A DNA stretch of 5,393 bases from Archaeoglobaceae archaeon (GTDB lineage Archaea > Halobacteriota > Archaeoglobi > Archaeoglobales > Archaeoglobaceae). The notes under the pieces were generated by a model. It ran no database searches, was not told the DNA's origin, and was given only the letters and a program-made list of their open reading frames with translations. Made by a program: the position numbers and the translations under genes. Position 1 is the first letter of the stretch. The number at the start of each line of letters is the position of its first letter. Below, piece after piece: positions 1 through 4,753 of the stretch. The stretch lies in contig JALWBF010000006.1 of the NCBI GenBank assembly GCA_027016055.1, positions 1 to 5,393 on the forward strand, in the 5' to 3' direction.

Positions 1-520
1 GTACTTCATAGGCTTCAAGGGCTTCGGAGGAAGCGTCTTTCAGGGCACGGTATTTTGCTTTTACCGCTCTCACATCCTCTTTAAAGGTCTCAGGAGCATT
101 GAGTGGGTCGAGGACATACTCTCCGGCCTCTTTGGCTATCGCTTCTATGGCGGAGCCTATACCTTTGATGACATTCCATCCGCCCTGCAGTACGGCACCG
201 GTATCGATCAGTGCTTTATCGATGCTGTTTTGCTTGTTGTATTGTGCTTCCAGGGCTTTTCCCTCTGCACGCTCCTGACGGATGATCGCATCCAGCTCCT
301 TGCGTATGGCCTCCCTGAGCTCTCTTATCTCTTTGTCCACATCGGGTAGAGTCTCTATCGTAACGGCGGCTATTCCCGTATCGGGTATTATTACCTCACC
401 GCTGCCGTCAAGTCTGCCTTCCACTCCGCCCTGTGCGGTTAAGGCTATATATGGGATTCCTACGGCCGGGAAGGTCTGCCCCCTGTCGTCGGGGAAGTGC
501 GCTTTTAGGGCGAACTCCAC
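1..520 (-). CDS. Carrier (backbone) fragment of a T6SS-type polymorphic toxin, copy 1, partial at left edge
   Basis: The frame is open from the stop of the upstream immunity gene to the window edge. The first usable start is the GTG at 520, giving at least 173 residues. The first ~58 residues (VEFALKAHFPDDRGQTFPAV, then GRLDGSGEV) resemble the transthyretin-like folds that follow VgrG or PAAR spikes. A charged, probably coiled-coil stretch follows (DKEIRELREAIRKELDAII), then a linker unlike that of the other carrier copy, then LDPLNAPETFK, which both share. No PAAR, VgrG or Rhs core precedes it. No Shine-Dalgarno sequence is suitably placed: GAGGA lies about 22 nt before the GTG. I infer a displaced piece of a larger effector that may not be translated by itself. 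It presumably runs into another toxin tail to the left. The transthyretin-like call is by pattern only. Confidence 0.6.
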   Translation of the reverse strand, partial: MEFALKAHFPDDRGQTFPAVGIPYIALTAQGGVEGRLDGSGEVIIPDTGIAAVTIETLPDVDKEIRELREAIRKELDAIIRQERAEGKALEAQYNKQNSIDKALIDTGAVLQGGWNVIKGIGSAIEAIAKEAGEYVLDPLNAPETFKEDVRAVKAKYRALKDASSEALEAYEV

Positions 521-562
521 AGAACACGGTGCGGAGGAGTTTATTTCCTCACATAGGCTGTT

Positions 563-1240
563 TTACCCTCCAAAAGCCAATTTCGTTAGATCGTTAATAT
601 CTTGTATCTCCCTGTTTGATAATTGTGCCAAAATATCAAGTTGTACAAATAGATTAACTTTCTCTACTGCATCGATGGTCTGCTCTCCCCCTGCAAAAAG
701 TGGAGGCACAAAAGTAAACATCTCATCGGGGGCTAAGGCACCAAATTTCTCTACTGCCTGTTCAAAGATGGGTTTATCTGTGTCTATGTCTTCCAAGTCT
801 AAATCCTCTGGACTTATAACTGCAAAAAAACCTGCTATTGCCTCATCTGCCTTGCCATTAGCAATACGCTCTGCATCCCCTTCTTCTTTAAAGATAACAC
901 CACGCCTCGGTTCTATGGTATAGTTGTTACCATTTTTCTCTCCCCACAAGAACAAGTCTCCAAACCCTGTCCTGGCTATGACATGGTAGTTGTCTTCCTC
1001 CATGATGCCTCTGCCTTCTATCCATGTCTCCATAGTCACTTGATACTCCAAAGGATTGACTATAAAAAACAATCCGTCCTTAAAACTGCAAAACCCGAAC
1101 TCTTTCCAGTACTCGAGGAGTCTATCCGGAAGTTTCCCACTAAAGTATGCAAGTGTCTCTTCAGATACGCTTTCGAACTTGTTGGGTTCGCCAAATTGCT
1201 CTAAAAACCATTCAAAGCGCTCATCCATTTCAAAAGCCAT
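563..1240 (-). CDS. GAD-like/DUF1851 immunity protein (Tdi-type), copy 1
   Basis: This is a 225-residue cytoplasmic protein expected to bind and neutralise the Ntox15 DNase encoded immediately upstream. Residues ~5-105 match the GAD-like domain: FEWFLEQFGEP, KLPDRLLEYWKEFGF, DGLFFIVNPLEY and YHVIARTGFGDLFLWGE. Residues ~155-215 match DUF1851: IFEQAVEKFGALAPDEMFTF, VPPLFAGGE and LDILAQL. In Agrobacterium, immunity proteins of this architecture (Tdi) pair with Tde DNases, which have the same Ntox15 domain seen here. I chose the ATG at 1240 because a strong AGGAGG (1250-1245) lies 4 nt before it. An upstream in-frame TTG at 1264 lacks such a site and overlaps the toxin end. The gap to the toxin stop is 14 nt, so the two are probably co-translated. 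The protein is identical to the copy at 4062-4739. Confidence 0.9.
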   Translation of the reverse strand: MAFEMDERFEWFLEQFGEPNKFESVSEETLAYFSGKLPDRLLEYWKEFGFCSFKDGLFFIVNPLEYQVTMETWIEGRGIMEEDNYHVIARTGFGDLFLWGEKNGNNYTIEPRRGVIFKEEGDAERIANGKADEAIAGFFAVISPEDLDLEDIDTDKPIFEQAVEKFGALAPDEMFTFVPPLFAGGEQTIDAVEKVNLFVQLDILAQLSNREIQDINDLTKLAFGG

Positions 1241-1243
1241 CTT

Positions 1244-1250
1244 TCCTCCT
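1244..1250 (-). promoter_or_regulatory. Strong Shine-Dalgarno deciding the start of immunity copy 1
   Basis: AGGAGGA reads on the minus strand 3-4 nt before the ATG at 1240. It lies in the 14-nt gap after the toxin stop. It supports the ATG over the in-frame TTG at 1264 and suggests that the immunity gene is translated efficiently even though the toxin frame before it lacks a good start. Confidence 0.8.
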
Positions 1251-1254
1251 TCAT

Positions 1255-2091
1255 TTATTTGCAAAGTGTCAATTTCACATTCATCTTCGCATCGGGTCCT
1301 TCCGCTTTTAGTTTAGCCATTGCAGCCTTGTCGAGTACTTCTATTCTCCCATCTTTGCCCCATTGCGAGCCTATGGAGGAGTTGACACCGGCATCACCCA
1401 AACGCGCTATTTTGTCCGAGCCACCCGCTATGAGGTCAGGATCATGCAGGGCCGCCAGTGCTTCAAGCTGCTCTTTGGCTTTTTGTATTGCTATCTCTTC
1501 GGCTTTTTTACCACGAATGCCTTGTTTTCTAAGGGATTTTTCGACCGATTTTTTGATTTCTGTCATTAGCTCTTTTCTGGCTTTACGCTGTACTTTTCCA
1601 CCTTGCGTCAAGACAGCTCTGGCTTTGCCGTGTCCATACTTTTGTATCAGTTCGTTAAAGTGCCTTCGGTTTTCGAGGTATTCGCCTACGGTCATTTTAT
1701 TGATGCCCGCTTCCTGGTTTTTTAGTTGTCTGTAAAACTCTTTTCTTAGCTTTTTTGGATCTTTTGACTTTTTCAGCAGATCCTTGCTTGGCTTAAAACA
1801 TTTTACTGTGTGTACTGTGGCTACAACTACTCTCTTGTTCGATTTTACCGTAACCCTCTTTTTGAACCAATTTCTTTTTTTGATGGCGTTGGAAAGTTTT
1901 TGTATCAGGGGAGCCAGTTTTGCGGCTACGGTAGCCAAACGTGAGCCTGCGGCACCGGCTGCGGCCGCACCGCCCGCACCCGCCGTTAGTACGGTAATGA
2001 CGATGCAGATTACCGATTTACTGTCTACATCAGTGTCGTAATATATAAAACCAGCTGGTTCTAAAATAGTGTCAATAACGCTTTTTAGAGT
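1255..2091 (-). CDS. Ntox15 (Tde-type) DNase toxin module, 5'-truncated orphan copy
   Basis: The frame is open from an in-frame stop at 2094-2092 to the TAA at 1255, with no ATG or GTG. The only conventional start is a TTG at 1938, giving 227 residues. Counting from that TTG, a basic linker NWFKKRVTVKSN (23-34) precedes the toxin domain (~60-227). Ntox15 hallmarks are FYRQLKNQEAGINKMTVGEY (68-87), HDPD (165-168), which is the family's HxxD active-site motif, and NSSIGSQW (186-193). Family members such as Agrobacterium Tde1 and Tde2 are T6SS-delivered DNases. Upstream of the TTG the frame encodes an Ala/Gly-rich hydrophobic segment shared with the WHH cassette. Before that come about 30 residues (…EPAGFIYYDTDVDSKS…) with no match to either carrier. 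The immunity gene follows 14 nt after the stop. The catalytic residues look intact, so this is probably a silent cassette that needs a carrier to be delivered. Translation from the TTG is uncertain. Confidence 0.82.
   Translation of the reverse strand, partial: TLKSVIDTILEPAGFIYYDTDVDSKSVICIVITVLTAGAGGAAAAGAAGSRLATVAAKLAPLIQKLSNAIKKRNWFKKRVTVKSNKRVVVATVHTVKCFKPSKDLLKKSKDPKKLRKEFYRQLKNQEAGINKMTVGEYLENRRHFNELIQKYGHGKARAVLTQGGKVQRKARKELMTEIKKSVEKSLRKQGIRGKKAEEIAIQKAKEQLEALAALHDPDLIAGGSDKIARLGDAGVNSSIGSQWGKDGRIEVLDKAAMAKLKAEGPDAKMNVKLTLCK
1809..2000. repeat. Carrier-end/junction repeat, copy 1
   Basis: It aligns without gaps to 3161-3352 at offset 1352. It encodes the Ala/Gly-rich segment, the helix LATVAAKL…LIQKLSNAIKK and the junction WFKKRVTVKSN. 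Identity fades at both ends. The right limit is approximate. Confidence 0.8.
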
Positions 2092-2316
2092 CTACTTTGT
2101 CTTTTTGTTTGGCTTAATGTGATATTATAAAGTCAAAAAGGATGGGCACTCTCTCTCCAAAGCAGCCAACATTATTTTTAGAGTTCAATTCAATGGTAAA
2201 AAGAGGTATCGAGCCTCACTCTGAGGTAGAGTGAAGAGGTCAACTTTTTGATACAGATTCAAATTGACCTGAACAATCTCAATAAAAGTATAAAGGATCT
2301 ATGGAGTAGGAATGAA
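2092..2316. other. AT-rich spacer between the SUKH gene and the orphan Ntox15 module
   Basis: I see no convincing gene here on either strand. It contains a lone TATAAT on the minus strand (2129-2124) without a -35 at normal spacing, and an inverted repeat at 2203-2234. There is no match to the carrier sequence that precedes the other toxin tails. It marks the place where homology between cassettes breaks off. Confidence 0.6.
2198..2234 (-). terminator. Possible weak terminator or hairpin after the SUKH gene
   Basis: On the minus strand a 6-bp stem (TCACTC, 7-nt loop, GAGTGA; 2234-2216) overlaps a competing 4-bp stem (GAGG, 7-nt loop, CCTC; 2217-2203) that is followed directly by TTTTT (2202-2198). 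Its position, about 80-120 nt after the SUKH stop, suits a transcription end. The stems are short and mutually exclusive, so the call is tentative. Confidence 0.25.
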
Positions 2317-2784
2317 TTATGCATCGGTGTCCTCTTCTAATTGGTTTAAGAATTCATCAAAACTATCAGATAGCTTGTATAAGTTTTTTGGAAGTTCATT
2401 TTTAGTAAAGTCATAATTTTCCAATTCTGTATTGTGATCCCAAAAATATATTTTTCCATTATATGGGCCAGATATTCCTAAGAGAAATTGATTTCCCCCA
2501 GGGTCATCACCAATGGGTATAAATTGGCTGGGAATTCTATCTTTGAGAGAATGGTAAACATTTAATAAATCATCATAGTCGTCATCAATATTAAGCCCAT
2601 AAAAAGTATTTAAAACAACTTTTCCCAATTCATTATTTTTGGAAAAAATATAAAATTCCGGTTCTCCACCATTATAAGTCAATAAAAAATTTTTATAGTC
2701 ATCTGGCAATTCATGTCCAATTTCTTTTTCAAATTTATTGATGTTTATTTCATCAACTGGTCGATTTTCTGTTGTTATTTTCAT
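2317..2784 (-). CDS. SUKH-family (SMI1/KNR4) immunity protein
   Basis: This 155-residue cytoplasmic protein is the likely immunity protein for the WHH nuclease encoded immediately upstream. SMI1/KNR4 (SUKH) hallmarks are EKEIGHELPDDYKNFLLTYN with GGEPE (19-43), FYGL (61-64), IPIGDDPGGNQFLLGI (89-104) and GKIYFWDH (110-117). It has an acidic tail (QLEEDTDA) and the length expected of a single SUKH domain. Pairing of WHH-type HNH nucleases with SUKH proteins is well known in polymorphic toxin systems. The start ATG overlaps the toxin TGA as ATGA (2784-2781). GGAG lies 7 nt upstream inside the toxin gene, so translation is probably coupled. Base composition is strikingly AT-rich: 2341-2400 has 16 G/C in 60, against 36 in 60 at 3601-3660 in the carrier. 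This suggests that toxin tail and immunity gene came together from another source. Confidence 0.9.
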   Translation of the reverse strand: MKITTENRPVDEININKFEKEIGHELPDDYKNFLLTYNGGEPEFYIFSKNNELGKVVLNTFYGLNIDDDYDDLLNVYHSLKDRIPSQFIPIGDDPGGNQFLLGISGPYNGKIYFWDHNTELENYDFTKNELPKNLYKLSDSFDEFLNQLEEDTDA

Positions 2785-3386
2785 TCCTGTTCTCCATTTT
2801 TAACTTTTGAAGCTCCGCCTGTATGTGGAAAATCCCTATGAATATCTTTTGGAACTAATTGCATATGTTCACCATCCTCCATATGGTGCCAAGTGTATCC
2901 CTTTGGAGGTTTTACCCCTGTTCTGCCTATAGCAGCATTTGCCGCTTTATAATCATAATAATGATCACCTTTCATCCCTTCAATTCTAACAGGTTTTTTT
3001 GGAGAATGAGGTGAAAAATCAGGATACCCATCCTGATTGTAAGTTACAGATATACCATCTTTGTTGGTATAGGTTGTAGAACCATCCGGATTTTTCTTTA
3101 CTGTTCCCCCATTTTCTTTCCATTTTTTCTTATCCGGTTGTATAGGTTTTCTTTTTGGTTTGTGTACTGTAGTCACTTCCTCTCTTACATTCGATTTTAC
3201 CGTAACCCTCTTTTTGAACCACTTTCTTTTTTTGATGGCGTTGGAAAGTTTTTGTATCAGGGGAGACAGTTTTGCGGCTACGGTAGCCAAACGTGAGCCT
3301 GCGGCACCGGCTGCGGCCGCGCCTCCTGCACCGGCCGTAACAACGGTCAGTATCACTCCGAGTACCGCTTCGGTACCGCCCTCCAT
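2781..3386 (-). CDS. WHH-type HNH/Endo VII nuclease toxin module
   Basis: This is a 201-residue frame from the ATG at 3386, predicted to be a DNA-cleaving toxin tail. Residues 8-40 are Ala/Gly-rich and hydrophobic, 52-66 are the basic junction KKRKWFKKRVTVKSN, and ~95-201 are the nuclease. The nuclease shows GYPDFSPHSPK (120-130), an aspartate-containing DHYYDYKAAN (141-150) and GYTWHHMEDGEHMQLVP (163-179), the WHH signature. After these come H183 and H188 in DIHRDFPHTGG, a normal ending for the family. The same frame is open upstream to an amber codon at 3446-3444, 57 bp before this ATG. The full protein was therefore probably the carrier (from 4019 or further upstream) plus this tail, split by one nonsense codon. 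The ATG has no clear Shine-Dalgarno. The part after the junction is AT-rich like the SUKH gene, unlike the GC-richer segment before it. Confidence 0.87.
   Translation of the reverse strand: MEGGTEAVLGVILTVVTAGAGGAAAAGAAGSRLATVAAKLSPLIQKLSNAIKKRKWFKKRVTVKSNVREEVTTVHKPKRKPIQPDKKKWKENGGTVKKNPDGSTTYTNKDGISVTYNQDGYPDFSPHSPKKPVRIEGMKGDHYYDYKAANAAIGRTGVKPPKGYTWHHMEDGEHMQLVPKDIHRDFPHTGGASKVKNGEQE
3161..3352. repeat. Carrier-end/junction repeat, copy 2
   Basis: It is the same element in front of the WHH tail. Its stretch 3190-3230 is also identical over 41 bp to 5337-5377 in the third cassette. Just to the left, sequence becomes specific to each toxin, so this is the boundary between carrier and exchangeable tail. 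Confidence 0.8.
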
Positions 3387-3443
3387 GACTTCACTGTAGT
3401 GCTGGGTATCCAGGTACTCTTTGGCGAAGGTTTGGAATATCTC

Positions 3444-3446
3444 CTA
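3444..3446 (-). other. In-frame amber codon splitting carrier and WHH toxin
   Basis: The plus-strand CTA is TAG on the minus strand. The reading frame is otherwise open from 4019 (and up to 4061) through to 2781. The residues on both sides (…LAGDEKT / EIFQTFAKEYLDTQHYSEV…) read as a continuous helical linker. A single substitution, for example CAG to TAG, explains the break, so the pair 4019-2781 can be read as one 412-residue gene with a nonsense mutation. Confidence 0.8.
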
Positions 3447-4019
3447 TGTTTTTTCATCGCCTGCAAGTATGAAATATGTTTCCAAATCTTCATCGGCGAA
3501 TTTTCGAAGCGCCTCATACTTCGCTTTCACAGCCGCAACATCTTTTTTGAATGTCTCGGGTGCGTTAAGGGGGTCTAAAAGGTACTCGCCGATCTCGGAG
3601 CCGACAGCCGACAATGCTTCGCCCACACCTGTTGCGACGGACCACAATGCGCCGAAGATACCCGCCGTAAAGTTCCAGATCCCGTTTCCTAAGGCAGATA
3701 TATCTTTGCCGCGCTTTTGCAGCCAGCCGCTCTCATTATACTCCCGCCGTATAGCGTCCGCTTCCTCCCTCTCCCGGGCGATGATCGCATCCATCTCCTT
3801 GCGTATGGCCTCCCTGAGCTCTCTTATCTCTTTTTCCACATCGGGTAGAGTCTCTATCGTAACGGCGGCTATTCCCGTATCGGGTATTATTACCTCACCG
3901 CTGCCGTCAAGTCTGCCTTCCACTCCGCCCTGTGCGGTTAAGGCTATATATGGGATTCCTACGGCCGGGAAGGTCTGCCCCCTGTCGTCGGGGAAGTGCG
4001 CTTTTAGGGCGAACTCCAC
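3444..4019 (-). CDS. Carrier (backbone) fragment of a T6SS-type polymorphic toxin, copy 2, ended by amber codon
   Basis: This frame starts at a GTG (4019) and gives 191 residues; it is open back to the immunity stop at 4064-4062. Residues 1-58 form the same transthyretin-like segment as copy 1. Residues 58-95 are charged and probably coiled coil (EKEIRELREAIRKEMDAII). Residues 105-142 are a Gly/Ala/Trp-rich amphipathic stretch (NFTAGIFGALWSVATGVG). Residues 147-158 are LLDPLNAPETFK. From residue 81 to the shared LDPLNAPETFK it differs from copy 1, so two carrier types share one N-terminal arm. It ends GDEKT-TAG. The same frame continues (EIFQTFAKEYLD…) into the WHH toxin at 3386. No spike, PAAR or Rhs domain and no well-placed Shine-Dalgarno is present. 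I infer a displaced, mutated effector fragment that is not secreted as it stands. Confidence 0.62.
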   Translation of the reverse strand: MEFALKAHFPDDRGQTFPAVGIPYIALTAQGGVEGRLDGSGEVIIPDTGIAAVTIETLPDVEKEIRELREAIRKEMDAIIAREREEADAIRREYNESGWLQKRGKDISALGNGIWNFTAGIFGALWSVATGVGEALSAVGSEIGEYLLDPLNAPETFKKDVAAVKAKYEALRKFADEDLETYFILAGDEKT

Positions 4020-4061
4020 AGAACACGGTGCGGAGGAGTTTATTTCCTCACATAGGCTGTT

Positions 4062-4739
4062 TTACCCTCCAAAAGCCAATTTCGTTAGATCGTTAATATC
4101 TTGTATCTCCCTGTTTGATAATTGTGCCAAAATATCAAGTTGTACAAATAGATTAACTTTCTCTACTGCATCGATGGTCTGCTCTCCCCCTGCAAAAAGT
4201 GGAGGCACAAAAGTAAACATCTCATCGGGGGCTAAGGCACCAAATTTCTCTACTGCCTGTTCAAAGATGGGTTTATCTGTGTCTATGTCTTCCAAGTCTA
4301 AATCCTCTGGACTTATAACTGCAAAAAAACCTGCTATTGCCTCATCTGCCTTGCCATTAGCAATACGCTCTGCATCCCCTTCTTCTTTAAAGATAACACC
4401 ACGCCTCGGTTCTATGGTATAGTTGTTACCATTTTTCTCTCCCCACAAGAACAAGTCTCCAAACCCTGTCCTGGCTATGACATGGTAGTTGTCTTCCTCC
4501 ATGATGCCTCTGCCTTCTATCCATGTCTCCATAGTCACTTGATACTCCAAAGGATTGACTATAAAAAACAATCCGTCCTTAAAACTGCAAAACCCGAACT
4601 CTTTCCAGTACTCGAGGAGTCTATCCGGAAGTTTCCCACTAAAGTATGCAAGTGTCTCTTCAGATACGCTTTCGAACTTGTTGGGTTCGCCAAATTGCTC
4701 TAAAAACCATTCAAAGCGCTCATCCATTTCAAAAGCCAT
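4062..4739 (-). CDS. GAD-like/DUF1851 immunity protein (Tdi-type), copy 2
   Basis: This 225-residue protein is identical in sequence to copy 1 (563-1240). It has the same GAD-like half (WFLEQFGEP, LPDRLLEYWKEFG, DGLFFIVNP) and DUF1851 half (FGALAPDEMFTFVPPLF, LDILAQL). It is the partner of the Ntox15 tail at 4754-5393, from which it is separated by 14 nt. The ATG at 4739 is preferred over an in-frame TTG at 4763 because of the AGGAGG 4 nt upstream. The two Ntox15 toxins differ in one internal stretch, yet their immunity proteins are the same. Either protein probably protects against both. After the TAA at 4064-4062 the same frame runs on into the carrier fragment. Confidence 0.9.
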   Translation of the reverse strand: MAFEMDERFEWFLEQFGEPNKFESVSEETLAYFSGKLPDRLLEYWKEFGFCSFKDGLFFIVNPLEYQVTMETWIEGRGIMEEDNYHVIARTGFGDLFLWGEKNGNNYTIEPRRGVIFKEEGDAERIANGKADEAIAGFFAVISPEDLDLEDIDTDKPIFEQAVEKFGALAPDEMFTFVPPLFAGGEQTIDAVEKVNLFVQLDILAQLSNREIQDINDLTKLAFGG

Positions 4740-4742
4740 CTT

Positions 4743-4749
4743 TCCTCCT
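4743..4749 (-). promoter_or_regulatory. Strong Shine-Dalgarno deciding the start of immunity copy 2
   Basis: AGGAGGA reads on the minus strand 3-4 nt before the ATG at 4739 and is identical to the site before copy 1. It supports the ATG start and independent ribosome loading on the immunity message. Confidence 0.8.
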
Positions 4750-4753
4750 TCAT

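Larger units (their letters stand above)
282..1878. repeat. Long direct repeat, left copy (1597 bp)
   Basis: It aligns without gaps to 3781-5377 at a constant offset of 3499 bp. It covers the carrier N-terminal arm, the whole immunity gene and most of the Ntox15 toxin. I see two substitutions near its left end (295 and 335), then no difference from 336 to 1483, a cluster of differences from 1484 to about 1621, and only scattered ones after that. The comparison was by eye. Confidence 0.92.

Noticed and set aside
1241..1264. TTG start for the immunity gene at 1264 (and 4763), adding 8 residues
   Set aside because: The extension overlaps the toxin stop and contains the Shine-Dalgarno itself. 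The ATG 4 nt after AGGAGG is far better placed.
1259..1735. Plus-strand open frame opposite Ntox15, repeated at 4758-5234
   Set aside because: The minus strand carries clear Ntox15 motifs here. The plus frame has Ser/Ala/Cys-rich composition typical of a reverse shadow and no plausible ribosome site.
2124..2136. Minus-strand TTGACT and TATAAT as a sigma-70 promoter
   Set aside because: The two boxes are almost adjacent instead of about 17 nt apart. The TATAAT has no -35 at normal spacing and there is no start codon for the frame downstream.
2092..2316. Insertion-sequence remnant in the spacer
   Set aside because: I found no terminal inverted repeats, target duplication or transposase motif. 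The abrupt homology breaks are equally well explained by recombination between cassettes.
3421..4422. Long plus-strand open frame (333 codons), with a shorter copy at 282-923
   Set aside because: It lies opposite the carrier and immunity genes, is Ser/Pro-rich without any recognisable domain, and recurs only because the DNA is repeated. It is an antisense shadow.
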